From positions 97,832-161,831 of the forward strand of contig NZ_BJNT01000001.1 of NCBI RefSeq assembly GCF_006539825.1: a stretch of DNA of 64,000 nt, read 5' to 3'. Position 1 is the first letter of the stretch; each line of letters begins with the position of its first letter. The DNA is from Corynebacterium variabile (GTDB taxonomy: Bacteria > Actinomycetota > Actinomycetes > Mycobacteriales > Mycobacteriaceae). Of this stretch, positions 53,453 through 62,286 are shown one piece after another. The translations under genes were made by a program, and so were the position numbers. The notes under the pieces are model-generated. The model was not told the origin of the DNA. It ran no database searches and worked only from the letters and a program-made list of their open reading frames with translations.

Positions 53453-55990
53453 ATGAACTCCCTCCCCGACCACATCAGCGTCCGCGGGGCGCGGGTGAAC
53501 AATCTCCGCGGCATCGACGTCGACATTCCGCTGCACCGGCTGGTCGGCATCGCCGGGGTGTCCGGATCCGGGAAGTCCTCGCTCGCGCTCGGCGTCCTCT
53601 ACGCGGAAGGCTCCCGCCGCTACATCGAGGCCCTGTCGACCTACACCCGCCGCCGGATGGCGCAGTCCACCCGGGCGGACGTGGACGCCGTCGAGCATGT
53701 CCCTGCCGCCCTCGCACTCCGGCAGCGGCCTGGCGTGCCCGGTGTGCGCTCGACCTTCGGCACCTCCACCGAACTGCTCAATGTCATCCGGCTGATGTTC
53801 TCCCGGCTCGCCTCCCATGTCTGCCTGAACGGACACCGCGTCCCGCCGTCGCTCGCCGTCGCCGCCGAGAGTCCCCTGTACTGCCCGGAGTGTGACGCCG
53901 AGGTCCACGCCCCCGGCGCGGAGGCCCTCGCCTTCAACTCCGGGGGCGCATGCCGACGCTGCGGTGGCACCGGTGCCGTGCGGACCGTGGATGACGCCAC
54001 ACTGGTGCCGGACCCCGCGAAGTCCCTGGATGACGGCGCGGTGGTGCCGTGGAACATGTTCGGCTTCAATGTGCAGCCGGACATCGCCCGGGAGTTCGGC
54101 GTGCGTACCGATGTCCCCTGGTCGCAACTGACCGACGATGAGAAAGAGATCGTGTTCGACGGGCCGGAGGAGAAGAAGCACATCACGGTGACCTCGGTGA
54201 AAGGCGTCCACGACCTGGACTTCACCTTCCGCAATGCGCGGCTGACCGTGCTCAGGGAACTGGAGCGGGCCGGAGCGGACGAGTCCGGGAAACGGCTGGC
54301 GAAGGTGGAACGGTTCCTGTCCACCGGTGTATGTCCGGACTGCGGCGGGACGCGTCTGTCCGATGCCGCCCGCGCCCCGGAGATCACCACCGCCTCCGGT
54401 ACCCGGAACCTCGCCGAGGTCACCGCACTCCCCCTGCACGACGTCCTGGACTGGGCGGACGGGGTGGAGGACGCCCTGCCCGCTGAGATGCACCCGATGG
54501 CCCGGCGTCTGGTGGACACCCTGCAGTCCATGGCCCGACGGCTCACCGGTCTGGGACTGGGCTATCTCTCACTCGACCGGTCGGGGTCGACCCTGTCCAC
54601 CGGGGAGCGGCAACGGGTGCAGCTGGCACGGGCGGTACGTAACCGCACCACCGGCGTCCTCTATGTCCTGGATGAGCCGTCCATCGGCCTGCACCCGGCG
54701 AATGTCGACGGATTGCTCGGCATCATGTCCGACCTGCTCGACGACGGGAATTCCGTGGTCTTCGTCGACCACGATGTCCGGGTGCTGCGCCGGGCGGACC
54801 ATCTGGTGGAGATCGGCCCGGCCTCCGGCAGCAACGGTGGCACGGTCGTGGCCACGGGAACTGTGGCCGACCTCCGGGCGTCCAGCACCTCCCGGCTCGC
54901 CGGCTTCCTCACCGGCGAGGAGGAGGTCCTGGTCCGTGACCGGGCCACGTCGGCGGAAGTCTTCGACCACGGACGGATCCGGTTGGAGACCTCTGCGGTG
55001 CACACCGTCCACCCGCTCACCGTGAAGTTCCCGCTCGGACGGCTCACCGCCGTCACCGGCATGTCCGGCTCCGGCAAGACAACCCTCGTACTCGAGTCCC
55101 TGGTTCCTGCACTGCTGGGTGACCATGTCCCCCACGTCACCGGTATCGACGCCCCCGCGGGGACCACCGTGCACGTGGTCGACGCGACGCCGATCGGCAT
55201 CAACGTGCGCTCCACTGTGGCGACCTACTCTGGGGTGATGGACGATCTGCGTGCCGCCTTCGCCCGTCTGCCGGAGGCTGCGACGGACGGGCTCACCGCC
55301 TCCGACTTCTCCTACAACACCGGGTCGCGGGAGACGTCCCTGGCGTGCCCTCGCTGCGAGGGGACCGGGCAGATCTCGCTGGATGTCCAGTTCCTGCCGG
55401 ACATCGACGTCCCCTGCCCGGACTGTCGTGGCACCAGATACTCCCCCGCCGCCGACCGGTACCGCCGGGGGGGCGTCAGCCTGCCGGAGTTGCTCGCCAT
55501 GACCGTCGACGAGGCACTCGAGGCGGTGCCGGGACTGAGGAAGGTGCAGCGTCGGCTCACTGCCTTCGCCGAACTGGGACTGGGCTACCTCACCCTCGGC
55601 GAAGCCACGCCTGCGCTGTCCGGTGGTGAGGCCCAACGGCTCAAACTGGTCAACGAGCTCCACCGCGAGCAGTCGGACGCCGTCTTCGTCCTCGATGAGC
55701 CGAGTGTCGGTCTGCACCCCCTCGATGTCCGCACACTGCTGGAGGTGCTGCAGCGACTGTGCGACCGCGGTGCGACCGTGCTGGTCATCGAGCACGACCT
55801 CGACATGATCGCCAATGCGGACTTCGTGGTGGACATGGGCCCCGGCGGTGGTGCGGACGGTGGGCGGATCGTCGCCACCGGCACTCCGGAACAGGTCGCC
55901 GGAGAGAACACCGGCGTGTGTTCAGCCACCGGAAGTTACCTGCGGGCGCACCTGTACGGTGAACCGCATGACAATCACCGCAGCCGCTGA
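53453..55990 (+). CDS. Class II UvrA-like ABC ATPase (UvrA2/DrrC type)
   Basis: 845 aa against about 950 for repair UvrA. Both ABC cassettes are complete: Walker A GVSGSGKSSLA and GMSGSGKTTLV, signatures STGERQRVQLA and SGGEAQRLKLV, Walker B LYVLDEPSIGLHP and VFVLDEPSVGLHP. Zinc pairs CPEC/CRRC, CPDC and CPRC/CPDC are present. The UvrB-binding domain appears to be missing, the mark of UvrA2 proteins of high-GC actinobacteria, which often confer resistance to DNA-binding drugs (DrrC). ATG 53453 lies 7 nt after TACGAT. Confidence 0.88.
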   Translation: MNSLPDHISVRGARVNNLRGIDVDIPLHRLVGIAGVSGSGKSSLALGVLYAEGSRRYIEALSTYTRRRMAQSTRADVDAVEHVPAALALRQRPGVPGVRSTFGTSTELLNVIRLMFSRLASHVCLNGHRVPPSLAVAAESPLYCPECDAEVHAPGAEALAFNSGGACRRCGGTGAVRTVDDATLVPDPAKSLDDGAVVPWNMFGFNVQPDIAREFGVRTDVPWSQLTDDEKEIVFDGPEEKKHITVTSVKGVHDLDFTFRNARLTVLRELERAGADESGKRLAKVERFLSTGVCPDCGGTRLSDAARAPEITTASGTRNLAEVTALPLHDVLDWADGVEDALPAEMHPMARRLVDTLQSMARRLTGLGLGYLSLDRSGSTLSTGERQRVQLARAVRNRTTGVLYVLDEPSIGLHPANVDGLLGIMSDLLDDGNSVVFVDHDVRVLRRADHLVEIGPASGSNGGTVVATGTVADLRASSTSRLAGFLTGEEEVLVRDRATSAEVFDHGRIRLETSAVHTVHPLTVKFPLGRLTAVTGMSGSGKTTLVLESLVPALLGDHVPHVTGIDAPAGTTVHVVDATPIGINVRSTVATYSGVMDDLRAAFARLPEAATDGLTASDFSYNTGSRETSLACPRCEGTGQISLDVQFLPDIDVPCPDCRGTRYSPAADRYRRGGVSLPELLAMTVDEALEAVPGLRKVQRRLTAFAELGLGYLTLGEATPALSGGEAQRLKLVNELHREQSDAVFVLDEPSVGLHPLDVRTLLEVLQRLCDRGATVLVIEHDLDMIANADFVVDMGPGGGADGGRIVATGTPEQVAGENTGVCSATGSYLRAHLYGEPHDNHRSR

Positions 55991-56831
55991 CGGATCCGCT
56001 CTCGGCAACCCCGGCCCCGCCGGGTGGGCCTGGTACATCGACGACGACACCTGGCGTGCCGGCGGCTGGCCGCACGGCACCAACAACATGGGCGAACTCA
56101 AGGCGGTCCTCGACCTGCTGGAGTCCACCGCGGACGCCGGGCGCACGGACGAGGACCTCCTCGTCCTGTGCGACTCCCAGTACGTCATCAACTCCGTGAC
56201 GAAGTGGATGCCGGGCTGGAAGAAGAAGGGCTGGAAGAAGCGCGACGGCAAGCCGGTACTCAATGTCGACCTGATGAAGGCCATCGACGCCGCGATGCAG
56301 GGACGCCGCGTCCGGTTCGAGTGGGTGAAAGGCCACGCCGGTCACCCGATGAACGAGGCCGCCGACCAGCGCGCGAATGCCGCGGCCACCGCCTTCCAGA
56401 AGAAGCAGGCCCCGCAGGAGGGCCCGGGCTTCGACGGTACATCCTCACCTGCGCCGGCTGCCGCCACCGGGGTCGCCTCCACCGCGGACGCCGTGGTCGA
56501 CCGCGAGCTCGCCCTGCTCTCCGATGCGGTCCGCGGCGACCGGGAGCTCGCGTCCCGACTGCTGCACGAAGGGATGACGGAAATCAGCGCCACCGGTCAG
56601 CGGTACTCCCGCGACGACGTCCTCGACGCCCTGTCTCCGCTGGTCGGCTTCGATGCCGTCGACGAGGTCTGTGCTGCCGACATCACCTCTTCACAGATCG
56701 CACCTGATGTGTTCCTCCTCACCTACACGACCTCCGGGGTCGCCGGTACCGTCGCCCGGAGTTCCCTCTGGGTCCGGGAGGGTGAACAGTGGACACTGCG
56801 CCACCACCAGGCAACTCCCACCGAACGCTGA
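55968..56831 (+). CDS. rnhA: Ribonuclease HI fused to an NTF2-like (DUF4440) domain
   Basis: 287 aa. Residues 1-145 form RNase HI: AADGSALGNPGPAGW (first Asp), NNMGELKAVLDLLE (Glu), CDSQYVINSVTKW (second Asp) and KGHAGHPMNEAADQRAN (His and last Asp), a full DEDD site that cleaves RNA in RNA-DNA hybrids. An Ala/Pro linker leads to residues 175-287, a SnoaL/DUF4440-like domain (LLHEGMTEISATGQRYSRDD, EGEQWTLRHHQATPT). It overlaps the uvrA2-like gene by 23 nt and has its own TACGGT box 7 nt before the ATG. Confidence 0.88.
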   Translation: MTITAAADGSALGNPGPAGWAWYIDDDTWRAGGWPHGTNNMGELKAVLDLLESTADAGRTDEDLLVLCDSQYVINSVTKWMPGWKKKGWKKRDGKPVLNVDLMKAIDAAMQGRRVRFEWVKGHAGHPMNEAADQRANAAATAFQKKQAPQEGPGFDGTSSPAPAAATGVASTADAVVDRELALLSDAVRGDRELASRLLHEGMTEISATGQRYSRDDVLDALSPLVGFDAVDEVCAADITSSQIAPDVFLLTYTTSGVAGTVARSSLWVREGEQWTLRHHQATPTER

Positions 56832-56904
56832 CCGGGGTCCGATATCAGTTAACGGAAGTCACCGCAAGAGGACAACCCTTTCCGCGGGTGGACTGAGGGC
56901 AATT

Positions 56905-56926
56905 TTGCATTGCGTGCAAGAATGCA
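56905..56926. promoter_or_regulatory. Candidate operator upstream of the TetR gene
   Basis: TGCATT at 56906-56911 and AATGCA at 56921-56926 form a dyad with a 9-nt spacer; inside it TTGCA-N5-TGCAA (56905-56919) forms a second dyad. It lies 22 nt before the TetR start, overlapping the likely promoter, as expected for autorepression. Confidence 0.55.
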
Positions 56927-56947
56927 CCCGGTGTACAACAGACTCTC

Positions 56948-57679
56948 GTGACTGAGAGAAACACCGACTGCCCGGGGCTGCGCGAGCGCAAGCGCCGGGA
57001 AACGAGACTACGTATCGAGGACTGCGGCACTGAGCTGATCCTCGAGCGGGGTTTCGACCATGTCACCCTGGAGGAGATCTGCGAGAAAGCCGGCATCAGC
57101 CGCCGCACCTTCTTCAACTACTTCGAGTCGAAGGACCAGGTCGCGACCGGAACAGCTGTCCCGCTGCTCGATCCAGAGGAGCTGGACGTCTTCGCGACCG
57201 CCGATTCCGACAATGTCGTCCGCGACATCCTCCGTTACATCGGGGAACGTGTCGACAACGACCCGGACACCTCACTCACCCTCTCCCCTGACCGGGAGAC
57301 GAGTCTGAGGATCAGGGCCAGACGCCGAAGGATCATCAAGGAGACCCCGTACCTCATGCTGGCCGGCCTGTACCGGTTCGACCAGCTCGCAGGAACGGCG
57401 ATGGAGACGATCCGCCGGCATCTCACCGCGTTCCCTGAGCGTCGTCGACTGCATCACCTCACTGTGGAGCAGGAAGCGACCTTCCTGACATCCTTCCTCC
57501 GGCAGGTGATCGTCACTGGCCCGTTGATCTACAGCGCCGACGACATCAGCCGGGTGGAGATGCTCCTGAAGGCCGGACGGGACCTCACCAGTCTCGCCGA
57601 CGGTTACCGGGACGGCTGGGACACACGGAGCACTCCAGACTCACACACATCCACACTGTTGGGCCAAGAAGAACACTGA
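56948..57679 (+). CDS. TetR family repressor
   Basis: 243 aa. The N-terminal helix-turn-helix is KRRETRLRIEDCGTELILERG then HVTLEEICEKAGISRRTFFNYF, the classic TetR recognition helix with F-F-N-Y-F. The C-terminal part is the ligand and dimer domain; drug or small-molecule ligand not known. GTG 56948 lies 8 nt after TACAAC. A 12-nt gap separates it from the MFS efflux gene, so it most likely controls that operon through the dyad at 56905-56926. Confidence 0.88.
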   Translation: MTERNTDCPGLRERKRRETRLRIEDCGTELILERGFDHVTLEEICEKAGISRRTFFNYFESKDQVATGTAVPLLDPEELDVFATADSDNVVRDILRYIGERVDNDPDTSLTLSPDRETSLRIRARRRRIIKETPYLMLAGLYRFDQLAGTAMETIRRHLTAFPERRRLHHLTVEQEATFLTSFLRQVIVTGPLIYSADDISRVEMLLKAGRDLTSLADGYRDGWDTRSTPDSHTSTLLGQEEH

Positions 57680-57690
57680 CGAGGACACCT

Positions 57691-59283
57691 ATGGACAACA
57701 ACACGGAGACGCAGGCGGCACAGCCGCAGACTGCGTCCACCGCGACCGCGGACACTGTCGCGGTCGCAGCCAAGAACAACGTCCCACTGGTCTTCAGCGC
57801 CCTTATGCTGGGTATGCTGCTGGTCTCACTGGGACAGACCATCTTCTCCACCGCGCTGCCGACCGTCGTCGGTGAGCTCGGCGGCACCGACCAGCAGAGC
57901 TGGGTCATCACCTCCTTCCTGCTGGCACAGACCATCGGCCTGCCGATCTACGGCAAGCTGGGTGACCAGATCGGCCGCAAGCCGCTGTTCATCTTCGCTC
58001 TGAGCACGTACCTCGTCGGTTCAGTGGTCGGTGCACTGGCCCCGAACATCTGGATCATCATCGTCGCCCGCGCCATCCAGGGCATCGGCGGCGGCGGCAT
58101 GATGGTGCTTTCGCAGGCCATCATCGCCGACGTCGTCCCCGCCCGTGAGCGCGGCAAGTACATGGGCATGATGGGCGCCGTCTTCGGACTGTCCTCCGTA
58201 CTCGGCCCGCTGCTCGGTGGCGTGTTCACCGACGGCCCCGGCTGGCGCTGGGCCCTGTGGTTCAACGTCCCCATCGCGCTGATCGCCATCGCCATCTCCC
58301 TGTTCGCCCTGCACGTCCCGAAGCGAGGTGAAGGTGCCAAGCTCGATATCTGGGGCACCCTGTTCATGGCCGGCTTCGCCACCTGCCTCATCCTCTTCAT
58401 CACCTGGGGCGGCAAGGACTACGCCTGGGGCTCGGCCACCATCATCGGCCTCATCATCGCGACCGTCATCTGCGCCGTGCTCTTCGTCTTCGCCGAGTCC
58501 AAGGCCGCCGCGCCGATCATCCCACTGGAGCTGTTCAAGAACCGCAACTTCGTGCTCTGCTCCACCGCCGGCATCGTCATCGGCATCGTCATGCTCGGCA
58601 CCCTGGCCTACATGCCGACCTACATCCAGATGGTCCACGGCATGTCGCCCACCAAGGCCGGTCTGATGATGATCCCGATGGTCCTCGGCATGCTGCCGAC
58701 CTCGATCATCGTCGGCATCGTCGTGTCCCGCACCGGTCGGTACAAGTGGTACCCGGTCATCGGCATGGTTGTGGCCGCTGCCGGTCTGTTCCTCCTCGGC
58801 GGTCTGGAGACCCACGACGGCCTGGTGCACCTGGGCCTGACCCTGTACGTCTTCGGCTTCGGTATCGGCATGGCCATGCAGATCCTGGTGCTCATGGTCC
58901 AGAACTCTTTCCCGGTCACCATGGTCGGTACCGCCACCGCCTCGAACAACTTCTTCCGCCAGATCGGTATGTCCGTCGGTTCCGCGGTCGTCGGTTCGGT
59001 CTTCACCTCCCGCCTGCAGGACAACATGGGCGACCGTGTGCCGGGCGCCCTGCAGTCCCTCGGAGACAAGGCTGCCGAGTTCACCGCCATGTTCTCCGGT
59101 GAAAACCACAGCCTGACCCCCGCCCTCGTCGACACCCTGCCGGGGCCGCTGCACGAGGCGATCATCACCAGCTACAACGACGGTCTCGTGCCGATCTTCA
59201 CCGTGCTGGTCCCGTTCGCCCTCGTCGGCGCAGCGATCCTCTTCTTCACCCGCGAGGAGAAGCTCAAGGAGACCGTGGAGTAG
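57691..59283 (+). CDS. MFS drug exporter, DHA2 (EmrB/QacA) family
   Basis: 530 aa with 14 predicted helices. Motif A is LGDQIGRKPLF; motif C is GMMGAVFGLSSVLGPLLGG; ISTALPTVVGEL is typical of DHA2 pumps (here FSTALPTVVGELGG). Acts in the inner membrane as a proton-driven exporter of toxic compounds. RBS GAGGA 5 nt before the ATG. Cotranscribed with the TetR gene (LfrR-LfrA-like layout). Ends at a repeat-rich terminator region. Confidence 0.9.
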   Translation: MDNNTETQAAQPQTASTATADTVAVAAKNNVPLVFSALMLGMLLVSLGQTIFSTALPTVVGELGGTDQQSWVITSFLLAQTIGLPIYGKLGDQIGRKPLFIFALSTYLVGSVVGALAPNIWIIIVARAIQGIGGGGMMVLSQAIIADVVPARERGKYMGMMGAVFGLSSVLGPLLGGVFTDGPGWRWALWFNVPIALIAIAISLFALHVPKRGEGAKLDIWGTLFMAGFATCLILFITWGGKDYAWGSATIIGLIIATVICAVLFVFAESKAAAPIIPLELFKNRNFVLCSTAGIVIGIVMLGTLAYMPTYIQMVHGMSPTKAGLMMIPMVLGMLPTSIIVGIVVSRTGRYKWYPVIGMVVAAAGLFLLGGLETHDGLVHLGLTLYVFGFGIGMAMQILVLMVQNSFPVTMVGTATASNNFFRQIGMSVGSAVVGSVFTSRLQDNMGDRVPGALQSLGDKAAEFTAMFSGENHSLTPALVDTLPGPLHEAIITSYNDGLVPIFTVLVPFALVGAAILFFTREEKLKETVE

Positions 59284-59294
59284 TCCTCACTCCT

Positions 59295-59358
59295 CGGTGT
59301 TCCCCGGGGCCTGTCCCGGAACAACTCCCCGGTGTTCCCCGGGGCCTGTCCCGGAACA
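59295..59358. repeat. 29-bp direct repeat, two copies
   Basis: The same 29 bases (from CGGTGTTCCCC to CCCGGAACA) occur at 59295-59323 and 59330-59358, 35 nt apart, between the MFS gene and its terminator. Each copy can fold on TTCC/GGAA. Confidence 0.85.
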
Positions 59359-59359
59359 C

Positions 59360-59394
59360 GAAGCCCCGGTCACCGTCACGGTGACCGGGGCTTC
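59360..59394. terminator. Hairpin terminator between MFS and GNAT genes
   Basis: A 16-bp perfect stem (59360-59375 with 59379-59394), loop TCA; lies between the convergent MFS exporter and GNAT genes. Confidence 0.85.
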
Positions 59395-59404
59395 TGCCGT
59401 AGTG

Positions 59405-59992
59405 TCAGGACGCCTCAGGTGTCTCAGCTGACACAGACTCATCATTCTCGCCCGGCTTGACGACCCGCTCGTGGTACTCGGGGTGGGCAGGGCCACCCTC
59501 CAGGACCTTCTCAAAGCTGACGATGTCCCGCCAGTTCCCCTTCATCGGACCGTAGGTCATCTTCGCCATCGTGTGGGCGGTGCCGATCTCCTTGAAACCA
59601 CGGGAACGGTGAAGCTTCATCGAACCGGGGTTCTCGGGAAAGACCACAGCGTGGATGGACCAGCACCCTGCCTCCGTGGACTTCTCGATGAGATGGTCCA
59701 GGAGGGCGCCCGCCACGCCTCTGCCGGTCGCATCCGGGGACACGTAGACCGAGTCCTCAACCACACCACTGAACACGGACCGGTGTGAGTACCAGGATCC
59801 GGTGACCCAGCCGAGAATCTCGCCGTCCTCGTCCGCGACGAACATGAGGTTGGGACGCCGGTGGGCAGTAAACTCCTCCCACGTGACGGTCTCACCTTCA
59901 TATGTCGCGTGGCCGGTGTCCATACCGGCCTGCTGGATCGACGCGACCTGTGGGTAGTCGCCCTCCCTCATGGGGCGGATGGTGAATGTCAT
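59405..59992 (-). CDS. GNAT N-acetyltransferase (phosphinothricin acetyltransferase-like)
   Basis: 195 aa. FTIRPMREGDYPQVASI is the GNAT start; VVEDSVYVSPDATGRGVAGALLDHLI holds the acetyl-CoA motif (described span; key residues R-G-x-x-G/A), and ENPGSMKLHRSRGFKEIG is motif B. This layout, with TWEEF and EDSVYV, is that of Pat/Bar and MnaT enzymes that acetylate phosphinothricin or methionine-sulfone analogues. The C-terminal 25 residues are a polar tail. ATG 59992 lies 7 nt after TACAAT. Confidence 0.85.
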   Translation of the reverse strand: MTFTIRPMREGDYPQVASIQQAGMDTGHATYEGETVTWEEFTAHRRPNLMFVADEDGEILGWVTGSWYSHRSVFSGVVEDSVYVSPDATGRGVAGALLDHLIEKSTEAGCWSIHAVVFPENPGSMKLHRSRGFKEIGTAHTMAKMTYGPMKGNWRDIVSFEKVLEGGPAHPEYHERVVKPGENDESVSAETPEAS

Positions 59993-59999
59993 GACGATG

Positions 60000-60005
60000 A
60001 TTGTA
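60000..60005 (-). promoter_or_regulatory. -10 box of the GNAT gene
   Basis: TACAAT on the minus strand ends 7 nt before ATG 59992; leaderless. Confidence 0.6.
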
Positions 60006-60037
60006 GAGTCGCGGACCCCGACGCGCACACGGCCGCG

Positions 60038-61441
60038 TCAACCACGTTCCAACAGGTCCGTGACCAGTTCAGCGATGGCTGAACGCTCGGACCGTCTGAG
60101 GGTCACATGGGCGAACAGCGGGTGCCCCTTGAGCTTCTCGATGACCGCCTGGATCCCGTCGTGGCGTCCCACCCGGAGGTTGTCCCGCTGGGCCACGTCG
60201 TGGGTGAGCACGACGCGCGAGTTACGCCCCATCCGGGACAGCACGGTGAGCAGGACATTGCGCTCCAGGGACTGCGCCTCGTCGACGATGACGAAGCTGT
60301 CGTGCAGGCTACGGCCACGGATGTGGGTCAGCGGCAGGACCTCCAGCAGCTCCCGGTCGATGACCTCGTCGAGTACGTTCTCGCTGACCAGGCCTTCGAG
60401 TGTGTCGAAGACAGCCTGCGCCCACGGGTTCATCTTCTCGTCGGCGTCCCCGGGCAGAAAGCCGAGGTCCTGGCCGCCGACGGCGTAGATCGGCCGGAAG
60501 ACGACGATCCGGCGGTGCCGGTTGCGCTCCATGACGCTCTCCAGCCCGGCACACAGCGCGAGAGCGGACTTGCCGGTACCGGCGGATCCGCCGAGGGAGA
60601 CGATGCCCACCTCCTCGTCGAGCAGAAGGTCGAGAGCCAGGCGCTGCCGGGCACTGCGTCCCCGCAGCCCGAAGGCCTCCAGGTCGTTCGGTACCGCCCG
60701 GAGGACGCCACCAGGGGCGACCCGCGAGATCGCCGACTGACTGCCTGCGGTGAGCTGGACGCCGCAGTGCACCGGAAGGTCGGGCAGCGGGTCACCGTCC
60801 GCATCGAGGCGGGCGTCCACGATCCCGGCACCGTCAGCGGCTCCGGTGGTGAAGAGGTCGTCGATGACCGTGGGGTCCACCTCCGCTTTCGACATGCCGT
60901 CATAACCGGTGAGGACGACATCCTGGGCGCGGTACTCGTCGGCGTCGAGCCCGACTGACCCCGCCTTAACGCGGAGCGGGACATCCTTGGTGACCAGGGT
61001 GACGGCCTCACCGTCACGACCGAGGTTCAGGGCGCAGGTGAGGATGCGCCGGTCGTTGTCCGCACCGTCCGACTTGGCCCCGGCCGTGAGCCGGAGGCCC
61101 GGGGGAAGTACGGACTCATCGGAGTGGTTGAGTTCGACCCGCAGGGTGCCGCCCTCCGGGGTGACCGTTATATCGCGGTCGAGGCGTCCTTCCGTACGTC
61201 GGAAGTCCTCGAGGAGGTTGAGTGCCTGGCGGGCGAACCAGCCGAGTTCCGGGTGCTGGCGTTTGCCCTCCAGTTCACTGACGACGACCACCGGCAGGAC
61301 GACCTTGTGCTCCGCGAATTTCAGCAGGGCCCAGGGGTCCGAGAGCAGGACGGACGTGTCGATGACATAGGTGCGTAGACGGACGCAGGCCGCCCCGTCG
61401 GGGCGGCCTGCCGGTGATGTGGTGGCGTCGGTGATGGTCAT
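60038..61441 (-). CDS. PIN-PhoH protein (PhoH2)
   Basis: 467 aa. N-terminal PIN RNase domain with [26 protein letters not shown] and [10 protein letters not shown] (acidic triad), and a C-terminal PhoH ATPase with [14 protein letters not shown] (Walker A) and [17 protein letters not shown] (Walker B). PhoH2 proteins couple ATP hydrolysis to sequence-specific RNA unwinding and cleavage; the mycobacterial homologue is Rv1095. ATG 61441 lies 7 nt after TAGCGT. It is 45 nt upstream of the GNAT gene on the same strand. Confidence 0.93.
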   Translation of the reverse strand: MTITDATTSPAGRPDGAACVRLRTYVIDTSVLLSDPWALLKFAEHKVVLPVVVVSELEGKRQHPELGWFARQALNLLEDFRRTEGRLDRDITVTPEGGTLRVELNHSDESVLPPGLRLTAGAKSDGADNDRRILTCALNLGRDGEAVTLVTKDVPLRVKAGSVGLDADEYRAQDVVLTGYDGMSKAEVDPTVIDDLFTTGAADGAGIVDARLDADGDPLPDLPVHCGVQLTAGSQSAISRVAPGGVLRAVPNDLEAFGLRGRSARQRLALDLLLDEEVGIVSLGGSAGTGKSALALCAGLESVMERNRHRRIVVFRPIYAVGGQDLGFLPGDADEKMNPWAQAVFDTLEGLVSENVLDEVIDRELLEVLPLTHIRGRSLHDSFVIVDEAQSLERNVLLTVLSRMGRNSRVVLTHDVAQRDNLRVGRHDGIQAVIEKLKGHPLFAHVTLRRSERSAIAELVTDLLERG

Positions 61442-61448
61442 GTCCCCG

Positions 61449-61454
61449 ACGCTA
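61449..61454 (-). promoter_or_regulatory. -10 box of the phoH2 gene
   Basis: TAGCGT on the minus strand ends 7 nt before ATG 61441; leaderless pattern. Confidence 0.5.
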
Positions 61455-61511
61455 GGGGGCACACGTGTTACTCACATGGTTGTGAGATGAACACCGTGTG
61501 AAATCGACGGC

Positions 61512-62123
61512 CTACTCGGTCGCACCCCAGGTACCGGACTCGTCCGGGTGCCAGCCGATGGTGCCGTTCTGGAACTCCTGGTCCCAACCGGAGACGGGGT
61601 CGCCGGACTCGGGTGCGGTCGGCAGTCCGACCTCGTTGCCGAGGGCTCCGCCCTCATTCCAGGTGTTACCGATCTCGCCGATCAGCGGCTGTGCGCCGGT
61701 CTCGGGCGAGGACGTGATCCAGCCGTTGGCGAAGGTGGCCAGGGTCTTGTCACCGTCGGTGGTGAACTCGCTGAACGCACCGAGCGCTCCGGCCTCACCA
61801 CCGGCCTGCTCGTAGGCTGCGGCGATGTCCTCCGGCAACTGGCTGGCGTCGGTGACTGCCTCGCCGTCGCCGGACGCACCGTCAGTGCCCTCCGCCCCGT
61901 CAGCGCCTTCGGAAGCATCGGCACCGTCGGAGGCGGCGGCGCCGTCCGAGGAGCCGGCGCCGGCGTCCTCGGTGGAGGCGGCGGTGGCGGTACCGGAGGA
62001 GTCGGAATCGTCATCGTCGTCACTGCAGGCGGCGGCACCGAGTACCAGTCCGCCGGCGGCGATCACGGCTATCGAGCGGGAGACAACGCTCCGACGGGAG
62101 AAACGGGAACGGGTGATCTTCAT
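61512..62123 (-). CDS. Secreted lipoprotein with LGFP-like repeat
   Basis: 203 aa. Twin-arginine-like N-terminus (RSRFSRRSVVSRS), hydrophobic core and lipobox GAAAC, then about 75 residues of Asp/Ser/Gly/Ala low-complexity, then IGNTWNEGGALGNEVGLPT, which matches the LGFP repeat (I-x3-W-x3-G-G-x-x-G-x-x-G-x-P) found in corynebacterial envelope proteins and mycolyltransferases. It is likely attached outside the membrane, contacting the cell wall. GAGGA precedes ATG 62123. Confidence 0.8.
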   Translation of the reverse strand: MKITRSRFSRRSVVSRSIAVIAAGGLVLGAAACSDDDDDSDSSGTATAASTEDAGAGSSDGAAASDGADASEGADGAEGTDGASGDGEAVTDASQLPEDIAAAYEQAGGEAGALGAFSEFTTDGDKTLATFANGWITSSPETGAQPLIGEIGNTWNEGGALGNEVGLPTAPESGDPVSGWDQEFQNGTIGWHPDESGTWGATE

Positions 62124-62286
62124 CTGAAGTCCTCTTTCCTGGAAAAATCGCGAGGGGGTGGGCGGGCTCGCCCCCAACTTGTCTATCAGACTTTTCCGGC
62201 GCATGAGTGATGAAAATCATAAAGAGCGGGGGTAGTTTCCCACTACCTCCAGGTCAGCCGAGCAATCCACGACCTGAAAACTATTT

